From the NCBI GenBank assembly GCA_008638375.1, contig CM018032.1, forward strand, positions 4,064,501-4,128,500: 64,000 nucleotides of DNA. The letters are read 5' to 3'. The translations under genes were made by a program, and so were the position numbers. The notes beneath the pieces are model-generated. The model saw nothing but the letters and a program-made list of their open reading frames with translations, did no database searches and had not been told where the DNA came from. Of the stretch, positions 48,878-60,177 are shown piece after piece (position 1 is the stretch's first letter; every line of letters starts with the position of its first letter). Origin of the DNA: Nyssa sinensis (Eukaryota > Streptophyta > Magnoliopsida > Cornales > Nyssaceae).

Positions 48878-50462
48878 TTGGTGTATAATTATATCCTAAA
48901 TATCTTTTGTGACCCTACAGTGCGCCAGCTCCGCTTTATCCGTTGCATTCTCATATGTTTTGAAGCTATGTCAGGTCTGAGGATCAATCTAGCTAAAAGC
49001 AGCATAACTCCAGTAGGGGCAATTCAAGGGATAGATCTTTTAGCCAGCACTTTGGGATGCAAAGTGGGTTGTTTCCCATCGACTTACTTAGGTTTTCTGC
49101 TGGGGGCTCATGCAAGATCAATTAGGGTTTGGGATCCTGTGGTTGAGAGGTTTCGTAGCAAGTTGTCAGGCCAAAAAGGCCAACTCCTCTCTAAAGGAGG
49201 CAGACTCACTCTTGTTAAAAGCACTTTGGCCAACCTCTCCACCTACTTCATGTCCCTTTTCCCGATCCCGAAGACAGTGAACAGAAGACTGGAGAAGATT
49301 CAAAGGGACTTTCTTTAGAACCACGAGAGAGACTGCAGCAAAATTCACCTAGTGGCGTGAGATAAAATCAAGAAGCCGCTGTCTTTAGGGGGCCTAGGGG
49401 TGAAGGACCTGAGACTATTCAACACAGCCCTTCTAGGGAAATGGTTATGAAAATTTGGTGAAAGCGATACGGATCTTTGGAAGGAGGTCATAGTGTCCAA
49501 GTATGGGAGTGATAATGGAGGATGGTGTTCGGGTAGCGTGGACGGGCCAATGGGTTGTGGTTTCTAGGGTTTTTTAAGGAAAGATGTAGGTTTGTTATCG
49601 AAAAGGGTGACCGTGTGAAATTTTGGAATGATGTTTGGAGTGGGACTGTGCCGCTGGAGACGAATTTTCAAGGCTATACAGTTTGGCTACCAACAAGTCG
49701 GCTTGTGTTAGCGAGTATGTGGTGAGCATTGGGAATACGTCTGTTTGGACTCCATCTTTTAGAAGAGATTTCTTTGATTGGGAGCTTGAGGAGGTGGTCT
49801 CATTTTTATGTCACATCAACAAATTTCGGGCAGTGGAAAATAGAGATGACAAGAGGATCTGGATGCCGGATAAACCATCCTTTTCGATTAGCTCTTTTTA
49901 TAAGAGTTTGTTTGCTTCTGACGGTCCTCTCTTTCATTGGAAGCTCACTTGGCATTCAAAAACTCCTCCCAAAGCCTCCTTCACTTGAGAAGCTTCTTAG
50001 AAGGCCATTTTTATGCTATTTCAGCAAGAATAATGAAGAAAGAGTGGATCATACTCTCATTCACTATCAAGTCCCTTGGAGCTGCTGGAACCTTATTCTT
50101 GCCATGTTTGGCATCTCATGGATCAAGTCAGGCTCCGTCAAAGAACTTCTATTGGCGTGGAAAGGATCCATCCTTCGTAAAGAAATTAAGAGAATTTGGA
50201 GACTGGCCCCCATTTGCCTCTTATGGTGCCTTTGAATCGAAAAGAACAATCGGGTCTTTGAAGATCAGGAGCTTCCTGCTCCTTATCTTAAAGAGACCTT
50301 TTTGCGTTTATTATTTTTTTGGGCCAAATAGGTTTTCTTTGTAAATGTCTTTCTTTTGTTGACTTTTTGGAGTCTTTAAGACCGTTGTAATGCTTTGTGG
50401 TTTCTGGCCTTTTTCCCTTCTTGGGCTTCTTATATATACTTCTTACTTATCTAAAAAAAAAA
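48878..50462 (+). pseudogene. 5'-truncated L1 LINE, antisense in the uL18 intron
   Basis: Begins just after the RT catalytic box (..FCDPTVRQLRFIRCILICFE, MSGLRINLAKS), then TYLGFLLGA, the RNase-side KGGRLTLVKSTLANLSTYFM, KIQRDFL, and in shifted frames KPSFSISSFYKSLF, WHSKTPPKASFT (zf-RVT) and CLLWCL. The 3' end is TACTTCTTACTTATC followed by A. Frameshifts and internal stops (e.g. near 49318) show it is dead. Left boundary is near 48870. Confidence 0.88.
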
Positions 50463-50767
50463 GGTAGCAAATTTAAATGGAAAAGTAGGACTTAATACTA
50501 TAATTCTTTAGAGAAAAAAAAATCTTGTACAGTGTACAGTGTTTGTAAGTAAAAGCTGACTCTTCATTACAACACCAAATTCCAATATATTTTTTTTCAA
50601 ACAAAATGCACATTAACTTTTCCTTGATTTCAGAAATAAGGTTGCGATGTCAAAAGGGGCACATGTTCTAACAGTTAAAAAGAATATCATTATATTTTCT
50701 ATAAGCAATACTAGAATTCAAGAGAACTAAAATAGATTACCTATAAAAATTCAAGAATGTACCCTTG

Positions 50768-50880
50768 TCCTTGGGCCTTGGCTCAGGTGGTGAAGGGGTG
50801 AAACGGGTTTACAATAGATCTTGGGTTCAAATCTTTTTTTATATAGGTAGGTCTTGGGTTCAAATCTTTCCAAGACAAAA
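50768..50880 (+). mobile_element. tRNA-derived SINE-like element
   Basis: A-box-like TTGGCTCAGGTGG and B-box-like GGGTTCAAATC, the latter twice (about 50823 and 50850) because a ~28-base block containing GTCTTGGGTTCAAATC is duplicated. An A-rich tail follows. It lies within 30 bases of the splice donor of uL18 exon 1. No clear target duplication. Confidence 0.55.
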
Positions 50881-51111
50881 GAAAGAAAAGAAAATCAAGT
50901 GTATACCTGTCCACCGTGGAAATCAATTGTTTGTGTATAATAGCAGGGCCGAATTTTATCACCTCCATGTGCAAATAACCTGCGATGCACATGCTTCAAC
51001 ATGGTTGCGCAAAGCAAATTCCTTTGAAGAAGCAAACAACAATTTCGTTAGTCATAGTCTTATTTAACACAAGAGTCACACTCTGCCCACATGCGCATGT
51101 ATCAAAATCAT

Positions 51112-51478
51112 GACATGACTCCAAAGGGGTAGGTAAAATAGGGAGCCAAAATACCATTTGCCTCCCCTGAATAGTGTTTTGCCTTTCCGTTTGCATCTCT
51201 TCACCAAAATACACTCCAAAGAGGGAGGCAAAATGGGGATCCATTTTCAATATTTTATCCATTTAAGTATTTTAATGTATTTGATCATTCCCACCAAAAT
51301 TTTACTGTATTTTATCATTCCCAACTAATATTGTATTGCATTTTAATCATTCCCACCAAATTTGGTTCCCTATGAAATTTGGCTCCCCCTTTTCAGTGCA
51401 ATTTTTCTACCATGACGTGGCAAAATGGGTTTGGCTCCCCATTTGCCTCCCCCCTTGGAGTTGCTCTGAAACTGTAAT
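51112..51478. mobile_element. MITE with ~40-bp inverted ends
   Basis: Left: GACTCCAAAGGGGTAGGTAA..GGGAGCCAAA. Right, in reverse: AACTCCAAGGGGGGAGGCAA..GGGGAGCCAAA. An internal relative (ACTCCAAAGAGGGAGGCAAA) sits near 51215. GAGCAACTCCAA-type ends are common in plant hAT or PIF MITEs; the target duplication is not evident. No coding capacity. Confidence 0.7.
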
Positions 51479-51499
51479 TTGTTCTTAGCATATAAATAA

Positions 51500-52130
51500 G
51501 GATTAGATTTTTATACATTTTATAAATCCCATTAAAAAGGTATATACATATATTCACTAACAAAAGCACATAGAGAAGAAGATGTTTACATTAAACATTT
51601 TGTTGAACACCTGGCATGCATTGAAAAATAGTTTGTGTACTTTTACTTTCTAAAGAATTATATCTTCTTTACGGTAACTAGAAATCAGCACAAGATCTCA
51701 TTCTAATCAAACTAATTTATTACAATCATATTAGTGAAATATTATGTATAATATTTATACATATTGGTGTCACGGTGTGCGTGAAAGAGAGAAACCCAAA
51801 AAATGCATGAACGAAAGAGAGCTGAACCTCTTCCTTCTTCGATTTTCTAAGAGAGAGTTGTTTTGTTGCTTTTTAGAGTAACTTTGCAAATGCAAATGCA
51901 AAAATGAGATACAAAAATGCCGCTAAATGACACTTAATCTTCTCAAAAGTCAAATAATTTAACAAGAATAAATCCAGGCTGATCCCTTTTAAAGAAGTTC
52001 TAAATAACCTATGAATTGATATAGTAGTTAAAACATGTTGGAAGTGACAAGTATCCAATAAATTTAGAGAATCAAACTGAATACCTCGTGCTTCTTGAGT
52101 TGTGAAGCCCCTAGTGAGCCATGCCCTGTT
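51500..52130. other. Unclassified intergenic DNA
   Basis: AT-rich; nothing recognised. Confidence 0.4.
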
Positions 52131-52139
52131 AGTTCATAT

Positions 52140-53330
52140 GTCATTGATCTATCGTGGAAATCAATCAAATTATCAAACTAAATTACTAGTATAGTAGAGA
52201 AGTAACGGTCGAATCCACAGAGACTGTAAATTGTTTAAAAACCTAAGTTGAGATTAATTTTAATTCAAATTAACAAAGATTAATTGTTGTTGAATTTCTT
52301 TCTAAAATTAAATGAGAATTATACTTAAAGCAAATATTGAACTAAATTAACAATGAATCAAATTAAAAGAGGATTCCTAGGGTGTTGAATCCACCACTAA
52401 TCTTGTAACTAGCTTCAATTGTATTAATTCTTGGGCCATTAAATTTGAATGTAAAAGATGTATTTTGGCTACAAGCCTCAATACAATCATCAAGAAAATC
52501 ACGCACCAAAACCCTAAGCACGAATCATCTTTGGTCAACACAAATTGTCTACGCTAATTCTAAGGTCATAGTCACAATTTGTTTTCCCTGAGTTATGACT
52601 CGTCCTACGGTTTTGATGTATGTACACATATTACTATTGTATAACCACATAAGCAAAAACACAAAAATTGATTATGTGAAACTGAATAATACGATCAATA
52701 CTTTAATAAAATCCCAACGTCATACAATCAACATCCAAGATTAATTAACCCAAAAATAAAATACAAAGAAACAATATTACTTGACTAGGGTTTCATCTAA
52801 ACCCTAAGAATGAGAGAATTTAGCCCATGATAGTGGAAGAGGAGACCACCATCGCCATGGAATTCTTCATCTTCTTCTTTAGAGTCGTCTCTTTCCTTCT
52901 TCTCCTCATCTAGATCCCCAAAAACGGCCTCCCCCTTTTCCAAAACCCTCGTTCACAATAATATCCCTCTTTTTCCAAAAATACCCTCACAAAATAAGAA
53001 TTTAGGAAAATAACATAAAATCTCGTAATTAGACATTAGGGGTCCAAAAAGGAAGTCTAAAGTGTTCCAAAATAAAGCCTATAATGCTAAAATAGGCCCT
53101 GGTCCACCAACATATGGACCAAGTCTCTCTTCTAACCCAAAACCACTTGTTTTCTACTTCTTTTAGCACTTCAAAGCCCAGTACTTTCCTTTTACTCCAA
53201 ATCCACCACGAAATCATCAACTTTGTCAAGTTTTCTCTACAAAAAGATAAAACAAGAATTAACTAGCAAATGCATATAGATTGGAGAAATTAAAATAATA
53301 AAAGTGCAAGAATATCTAAGGTTAACAACA
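52140..53330. repeat. Retrotransposon-like non-coding repeat
   Basis: Includes ATAGTAGAGAAGTAACGGTC followed by GAATCCACAGAGACTG, a phrase seen in many plant LTR-element untranslated regions, then sequence with GGTGTTGAATCCACCACTAA. No polymerase motif. The - strand open frame at 53029-53229 looks like chance within it. Confidence 0.4.
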
Positions 53331-53639
53331 TAAATATGCTTTTTTTAACCAGTTATCAGTCATCATTTTCAAATCATTTTACTATAATAAGACATTTCTC
53401 CACCACCAACTTCCAAGATTTAAAAAAAAAAAGGAGCACATTCTCGGGGACTAAATGCACCCAAACTTCAATCGAAGGAAATTTCATTTCCTCCTCACTT
53501 TCAACTTTTCAAAAGGAGATTTTAATAGAAAAGGAACCAATAGGAATGTCAACCACTCTTATCCCAAACCCAATCGGAATGTCAACCATTCTTATCCCAA
53601 AACTGACTTGATTTAAAAATTTTAAAAAAAAAAAAATCT

Positions 53640-53904
53640 TTCTCTATTCTATTCCACCTCAAATAGAACATTCCGATTGGACAACAACATTTGAGGCGGA
53701 ATAGAACAGAGAAAGATTTTTTTTATATATATATATTCTCACATTTGTGTGGAAGTCATGTTTGCCATGAAACCCATATGTCCGGTAAAAAAACTAAAAT
53801 CATGGAATCAGAAAATGTAAAAACAAGAAGCTAAAAGATTGTGCAAGATTTTAGCCTTTTCCCAATCACCCCTTTGAATCCAACTTTGGAAATCATGTAC
53901 TAAG

Positions 53905-53938
<34 letters not shown>

Positions 53939-54060
53939 CATATTGAATGATATATGAATGAAACCCAACAAAGAAGTGGTCCTTTGCTTCTTATGCCAAA
54001 TCTTTACTTGCTAGCATACAACGCCTGTTTCAACATGCAATCACAGGGAGGGGGGCTGCG
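53640..54060. other. Short inverted repeat and (TA)n tract
   Basis: ATTCTATTCCACCTC near 53650 and GAGGCGGAATAGA near 53692 form a short inverted pair around ACATTCCGATTGG. A (TA)n run lies at 53911-53936. Confidence 0.5.
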
Positions 54061-54103
54061 ACAGTTCATGCTCGAAAAAAAAATAGATCAGGGATTTTCA
54101 TAC

Positions 54104-54960
54104 CTTCTTGAACGGTGATGGTGATACTGGGACTTGGTTCTCGTCGGTGTAGCTACGGTCGGTATCGTCTATAGCTTCTTCTTGCTTTCTCTTTTTCCCT
54201 CTTGTTAGCATTTGTCGAGGATGAATATAGGGGGTCTCCACTTGATTTGATCCTAAATGAAGAAGAAACCCTCCTCAATACCTCTACTGTGGTCTGTACA
54301 TATCCAGTAGTGAACCAAACCCATATCAAATTTAAATTTGAGTCAAAATCTACAAAAATCACTCTCCAACCCTAGACTCAAACCCATACCAAATCATGTT
54401 TTACTCAAATCCAAACCCAAATCAGCGCATTACTGTTCACAACATCAAATTTCTAACGGCTATTTTTTTTCCTACCTAGTCTCACTTCAGATGGAAAATG
54501 AAAGGAAAAAGGCAAGGAAAAGAAATGGAAAAAAAATCTGGAAAACAGACCTGGCGGGAATCGGTGATGGCGGGAACGATCGCGTAGAGACGGTTGAAAA
54601 AGATACAGTTTCGACTAGAGGGAAGAAAACAAACAGATCTGCTTGAAAAAGAAAATACAGAAATTCAAAAACAAAAAAGTATTTCATTTAAAATTTCAGA
54701 AAATCAAAAAAAAAAAAAAAAAATAATTCAATACTCACCTATTGTTGCTTGTGATCTCCTCTCCGATGATCGAAGAAAACAACGGACGAAGCTAAGGCAC
54801 TCCCGTGATCGGAGCTCAATAGAGATGGAATAATACACGCGCGCAGACGGAGAGGAAAGGAGCAACGCAAATGCCTAGGGTTTGAAGAATGAGCATTGAG
54901 CAATGCCGAAGAGGATTTCTCATTTGTGTTCACTTGTATAGAGATAGTCCACCCAATTGG
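54104..54960 (-). other. Possible 5' end of an unidentified gene
   Basis: Three splice-like blocks on the - strand: a GC-richer leader-like block (about 54960-54741) ending at a GTGAGT donor; a block around 54650-54560 with a TTTTCAAG acceptor and CCAGGTCTG donor; and 54293-54104 with a TGTACAG acceptor and AAGGTATGA donor. The last holds an ATG at 54211 opening MLTRGKKRKQEEAIDDTDR and SYTDENQVPVSPSPFKK (36 codons, phase 0), basic then acidic, plausibly nuclear. I do not recognise it and found no downstream exons in the window. It could also be untranslated exons of the uL18-like gene 3 kb downstream. Confidence 0.3.
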
Positions 54961-54987
54961 AAGAGATCTACGGTCAAGATTAATTTG

Positions 54988-55366
54988 ATGTAATGTTATT
55001 TTTTTCAATGTTATGTTATTTTATTTTTAATATTTTTTTTAATTGATGTAATTTTTTTTTAATATAATGTAATTTTATTTTTAATATTTCTTTTAATTAA
55101 TGTGATATTTTTTTTCAATGCATTGTTATTTTATTTTTATTTTTGTTTTAATTAATGTAATATTTTTTTTAATGAAATGTTATTTTATTTTTAATTAATG
55201 TAATTTTTTTAATGTAATATTATTTTATTTTTAATGTTTTTTTTAATTAATATAATATTTTTTTTAATATAATGTTATTTTATTTTCAATGTTATTTTTA
55301 ATTAATATAATATTTTTTCAATACAATATTACTTTATTTTCAATGTTGCTTTTAATTCATTCTATT
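54988..55366. repeat. AT-rich tandem array, ~50-57 bp unit
   Basis: Seven degenerate copies of a unit containing GTTATTTTATTTTTAAT followed by a T run and AATTAATGTAAT; the landmark recurs near 55012, 55069, 55125, 55180, 55229, 55275 and 55328. No genes. Confidence 0.85.
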
Positions 55367-55369
55367 AAG

Positions 55370-55790
55370 AATGTTGAAGATGAGTTTTAGATGAAGAAAT
55401 ATACTTATTTATAGAAAAAATTTGGAGGGAAAAAAAATTTGGGAAGGAATGTTTTGGACGGAAGTAAAAAATATTTAGACAAAATTAATTGGAGGGAATT
55501 TGAAAAAAATGACGGGAAATTAAAATAATAGAAAAAAAATGGTGGAAAAATTTGGGAAGGAATGAAAATTAAGAGTGAAAGAGGTTTGGAAGGAAAAAGA
55601 AGAGGAAAAATGATTTTTGAGGAGAAATGACATAAAGTGGTTTTTGGGATAAGGTGAAAATTTTTAAAAAAGATTTGAGTAAAAACTTAAGTGACTGTTG
55701 GAGAACATCAAACTCACATTCACATTTTACTCAAATTTTAATTGAAATTTGAGTTTGAGTTTGAGTAATTGTTGAAGATGGTCTAATAGA
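55370..55790. other. Possible MITE-like segment
   Basis: The left edge has AATGTTGAAGATGAG and the right edge AATTGTTGAAGATGGTC, in the same orientation rather than inverted, with a TTTGAGTTTGAGTTTGAG run just before the right edge. The class is uncertain. Confidence 0.3.
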
Positions 55791-55839
55791 AAGAGCGAGA
55801 TCCATGGGGGTTGCGTAAACAACACGAATCAGAGAGCTG

Positions 55840-56280
55840 AAGATCGATGGGGGCTTCGTCGGTGGGTGAGAGAGAAAAATGTGGAATGAGATCTTCAATT
55901 ATATATACCGAAACTGAGAGAGAAAATGCGTAGGGGCTTCGTCGGTGGGTGAGCTCGTTCAAGAGGGAACGAGATCTTCAAATCGGTGGGTTTACCACTG
56001 CGCAAGACTACTTGAGATCTAAGAACGAGATCTTCAAATCGGTGAAAGAAATCGATGAAAAACGCAACCAAGGGGTTTTGAAATGAGTCGATGGGTGATA
56101 GAGAGAGCGTAATGTAATATACGATGGCAAGAGTGTCACTGGGTGAGAGAGACATACGAAGAATGGCCTCTGCGTTTGAAGTTGGAGGAAAGAGTGTTGG
56201 TGGGTGAGAGAGAAAATGATATTGCAAACAGTGGGCTGCGTAATGGCATAAGGAAAGAGTGTCGGTGGGTGAGTACGAGA
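55840..56280. repeat. Degenerate repeat of GTCGGTGGGTGAG units
   Basis: GTCGGTGGGTGAG and near forms occur at about 55857, 55939, 56128 (CACTGGGTGAG), 56197 and 56262; GAGATCTTCAAATCGGTG occurs twice (about 55970 and 56026). The long - strand open frames here are repeat-driven and lack family motifs. Confidence 0.6.
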
Positions 56281-56611
56281 GATCAAAATGTTAGGAATGA
56301 GATATGTTTTAACTCAAAAACACATGTATTCAAACAAATTTTTAAAAAAGTTAAAATTTGAAATTGGTTTCAAGTTCGTAAACAACCTAGATGTTAGGAA
56401 TGGGTCATGATCCATGATCAGTACTTTACTGAAGTAACAGATAGCTACTTCTGAAAATTCACGGCCGTCAGGCATGATTTGAACCATCCAACTAAGGCAC
56501 CATACGGTCTCTAATAATAAAGATGTATCCACAAGTGAGGGCATCAAATATTGTGATCATTTACACTGTATCTGAAAGGAGGATGACTTGTAGTAGGAGT
56601 CAATGGTATTA

Positions 56612-56852
56612 CTCCCTCCGTTATAAAATGATAATCCATTTTAGGTATTTTGATTTTTTTTAGAAGTATTATTTTATTATTTTAAAATTATTTAAAATTT
56701 TCATACTGTCTTCATTTAATTGTAAATTATGTTTATATTAAGTGTTATAAAAGATAATTTTAAAAATTTATAACTTAAAAGTACGTTAATTTTTTAAATA
56801 AAACTCTTAAAATAAATAGTGATAAATAACTCTTAAAATGAGACAGAGAAAG
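56612..56852. mobile_element. Stowaway-like MITE
   Basis: Starts CTCCCTCCGTTATAAAATGA and ends, in reverse, CTTTCTCTGTCTCATTTTAA, flanked by TA on both sides (56610-56611 and 56853-56854). This is the Tc1/mariner-derived Stowaway signature (CTCCCTCCGT). 241 bases, no coding capacity. Confidence 0.85.
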
Positions 56853-57626
56853 TAATACAATTGAGATGTTGGTTTCTTATCATGATTTTTTGCACCCCTA
56901 TTTTTCTTATTTTATTGATATATTGATTTCTATCTGTCTTATATATCAATAACATTTTTTCTTTGCTGATTATAAAAGGAAGAAATTGGGTCTGTGTATT
57001 GTTTGGGGCTGTCAAAATTTTGAATTTTTTTTACTACTATTTATATTAACATTTATAAAAATTAAGAGTTAATATGATAAATGTGAATTTTCCAAAAGAT
57101 TATCAAGGAAGGGAAAAGTTGAGTCAGACTAACGCATGCATAAGCTTAAAATGTCAGACATCCTTTATTGATGGTTGATCTAAAAAGGCTAAAAAGTTGG
57201 TTTTTTTTTTTTTCTTGTGACAAGAGTGTGATCATTTACACTGTATCTGAAAGGAGAGTGATGAAAAAAACAAAAAACAAAAAACAAAAATAGGGGTAAG
57301 GAAACAGATTAGTGGTGGATGGGGGGTTCTTTTCACTATTTCTGAGTTTTGTGAGTATGTAGATGACAGATAAAATCTGAAAATGGAAAGGAAAAAAAAA
57401 ATGAGGCAGTGATTAGTCATTCTAATCCTAGACTAATGGTTATTACGTACCTTTCCTTCCTCTTTTTTATCTTTTAAATTTCCCAAACAAAGAGAAAGGG
57501 TTTATCATATTTCTTTCCTTTCTTCTCTCTCCCTTAAGGATAATAATATTTATTTCTTTGTTTTCTTCCCAAAACTCTCAGACATAATGTAAAAACAGGA
57601 AATAAAAACAAGAGAAAAACCACTCA

Positions 57627-58195
57627 TTTGGTAATGTTGTTGCTTTCGGTTTTTTGTTTTTGTTTTTGTTTTTAATTTTTTGAAAGTTGAAAAAAAATGT
57701 TTGATTACTCATTTCTATTATTATTTTTTTTAAATGTTTTCAAATTCGGACTAAAAATTGAAAACAAAAAAAATAATTTCCAAAATATTTGAAAATGCAA
57801 ACCAAGAAAGGAGTAACTCGTGTGACTTTAAACTTTAATGAGGTTGAAATATCGATTCTCATTAATTACAATAACTTTTTAACTTTTTATAGCGCATGTA
57901 AAAGATTTTAATTTATCTCAAACTTTTTCGCATATCTCTCCTTCATTAACATGAATATGGAAATAATAGATTTTATTAACAAAAATGTTTCAAGTAGCAA
58001 GTTATCTCTCGGGAAAAACCTTATACCGCAAAATTACTCACTGTTTTTTGCTAGAATCTCACAGAAATCATTTTTTTAAATTCTCCATTGTTTGCTATCA
58101 TATGCTCGATGATGATGGTCAACTAAAACATTGAACCTTTTGATGCTTTTGGGCAACCCTAGGTCCCCAGCAAACCCACATTAATTATCATCTTT

Positions 58196-58268
<73 letters not shown>

Positions 58269-58498
58269 TTGGTACCCACCTTGAATTGTGAAAGTTGTGT
58301 GTCCAGAAGCTTGCATTTAGAGAGAGGCTTAGAGAAATTGCTAATTAGTTTTGTACAATGTTTATGTCAATTGATTAGATAGTGAATTCTTGGAATATAT
58401 ATTATAAAATTTAGGTTTAATGTTACCTGTTTATGAAATACTTTTTCAATTTTTGTTTTCATTTTTTTAAAAAAAACAATGTTGCTCTACCAAATGCG
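57627..58498. mobile_element. MITE-like inverted-repeat segment
   Basis: Left CATTTGGTAATGTTGTTGC, right in reverse CATTTGGTAGAGCAACATTG. Sub-terminal regions are poly-purine/pyrimidine with GTTTTTGTTTTTG and its complement. The centre contains a (CA)n(TA)n tract. Ends are diverged and no target duplication is clear. Confidence 0.45.
58199..58266. repeat. Compound (CA)n(TA)n microsatellite
   Basis: About 14 CA units followed by about 20 TA units. Confidence 0.97.
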
Positions 58499-58859
58499 TT
58501 TTTTTTTTGTTTTTATTTTTATAAAAAATAAACAAAAACTAGTTTTCATTTTTAAAAATTTGAAAGTCAAAAACTGAAAATGTTATCAAAATGCCAAAAA
58601 AACTACCGTTGTTTTAAGAGTTTGTTTAGAAAATGTCAAAAAGTGCATATATTTATTAATATTTTATAAGTATTTTTTAATAGTTTTAAATTATTTTTTA
58701 AAATATATTTAAAACTCGAACAAAATTAAATTTAACAGAAGTTATTTAAAAACAAAAAAACAAATAATCTAATGAAGATGAATCCAACTTAACTCATTTA
58801 AAAAAAAATCCCAAACCACCTATAAATGTTTGGAATTGCACTAGTTGGCAACCCTCTAT

Positions 58860-59290
58860 CTAAATCTAGGGATGTCAATTTGTCTCATCTCATTCTGTTT
58901 CTAATGAAATGGGTATGAAATATTCATAAATGGGGTCGGGATAGGTTCAAGGGGATGGTCATTTTACCCCTTTTATTTATTAATTTTTTTATTATCTTTA
59001 TATATATATATATATATTATATTTACTAATAAATTATACTATAAAAAATTAGTTTTAAGATTTTTCATATCACACTCATATTATTTTGTATTGTATTAGT
59101 TAATTTGACAATAAAATTTTAATTTATCTATCAAAATAAATATTTTAATTTACTTTAAAAAAAATTAATTGAGATTTGAGACGGATCAAAAAATATAATC
59201 AAGATCGAGATGAAGTTCTAAACAGGACGGAATAGAATTGAAGACGAAATATAAACCAGCTCCAACCCATCTAAACCTACTCATAAATGG
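58860..59290. repeat. Dispersed 'GGGATGTCAATTTG' repeat
   Basis: Begins TAGGGATGTCAATTTG and ends near CCCATCTAAACCTACTCATAAATGG, with inner GGGTCGGGATAGG. The block at 36290-36570 (GGGGCGGGGCGGG, CCCATCCCGTCTC) has the same style. This is a common plant MITE/hAT-like repeat vocabulary. No coding. Confidence 0.4.
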
Positions 59291-59299
59291 CTTTGATAA

Positions 59300-60170
59300 A
59301 GTTTGCATTTAGCACTAGCTTAAAAAGAGTGATAATAAAAATAGAGATATATAAAGATTGCAAGAAGTTATTAAAAGGCAGGTGGGCTTGAGGACAGAGA
59401 GTAGTTAGGAGTTTTAATACCCATAATATTAGAGTGTCAGTGATGGCATGTCCAATGCCAATTGATACTGTTATTAGTGGGGTGAGGTGAGTGCATGGAT
59501 TCTCTTGTTATTGCTGGCCCTTTCTGTCGCGTTTACAAATCATAGTTCAGACCTCTGATAACATTAAATATTTTACCCACAAAATAATTGCATATTTTTA
59601 TTGTTGTCATGTCTTGTCCATATTTTTTATTGTTGTCATGTCTTGTCCATGTATTGAAGTCCAATATCTCAAGAAAAAAGCCCATCATGTGGATGCGATT
59701 TTCATCAATTCTCTTCCATGTGAATATGAATGCATGTTACTCATGCACCAGTTATTAAATAATTGATAATGGGTCAAGTATTTAAGATATTTTAAAAATA
59801 ATTTAAGTAAAAATATATTTAGAAAGGAGCTGTGTTCATTTGGAGTGCGAGAAAATGTTCAATACTGTTAATTTTTTTATAATTAATATTTAATAAATTA
59901 AAATTTTTTAATTATTCATAAATTTTTAAGAAAACAACTGGATTCTATATTAGATATATAATTAATAATTTTATTACTTAATAATTAATATATATATATA
60001 TATTTTAAAAATATTTTATAATATTTAATTATTAATGAGATAAAATAGTTGTACATGTACTTATACATATTTTATTTATAATATGTCTTAGTAATTTTAT
60101 TTATAAATTCTACTAGAATTTTGGTAAAAAATATTATAAGTGAAGAAAATAAAAATACATTAACAGAGGA
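59300..60170. other. Unclassified intergenic DNA
   Basis: AT-rich. A short 28-base tandem duplication (TATTTTTATTGTTGTCATG..TCTTGTCCA) is at about 59590-59650. The open frame 59491-59766 has no recognised motif. Confidence 0.4.
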
Positions 60171-60177
60171 ACATAAC

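Larger units (their letters stand above)
47420..50906 (-). other. Intron of the uL18-like gene, 3.5 kb
   Basis: Contains unclassified sequence (47420-48870), a + strand L1 fragment and a SINE-like element near its 5' end. Two ~25-base stretches repeat in 47500-47780 (AACGTTTTGGTAGATTTTAC and AACATTTTGGTAGATTTTAC). Confidence 0.65.
46968..51002 (-). pseudogene. uL18-type (L18p/L5e family) ribosomal-like gene, frameshifted
   Basis: Two - strand exons, 51002-50907 and 47419-46968, joined by a GTATAC donor and a TTACAG acceptor in phase 0. The product starts MLKHVHRRLFAHGGDK, then PRSAPRSFFGVQDFVDDDN, RPYTYQKEKKSKNP, HVSFKQRTIAYMEPFTLDVF, TSKQVAVAGTNSKDINAA and SDIPACLAVGRIL. At about 47105 (residue ~137) the frame breaks: the expected continuation SERAREADVYTASYTP.. 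and FEGKIRAVVQSL..IDIKVYLD to a TAA at 46968 lies in the next frame, as if one base were missing. In frame, translation ends instead at 47027 with unrelated residues. The conserved uL18 end would be lost. Product would be a ~181-residue, probably organellar protein. Either a pseudogene or an assembly/sequencing indel. The family name rests on recalled plant L18p/L5e relatives. Confidence 0.7.

Noticed and set aside
50765..51067. 100-codon + strand open frame
   Set aside because: It runs through the SINE and the antisense of uL18 exon 1, with no family motif.
55895..56286. Two - strand open frames of 92-110 codons
   Set aside because: Overlapping frames with repeated HPPTLF and similar words generated by the GTCGGTGGGTGAG repeat; no protein family resemblance.
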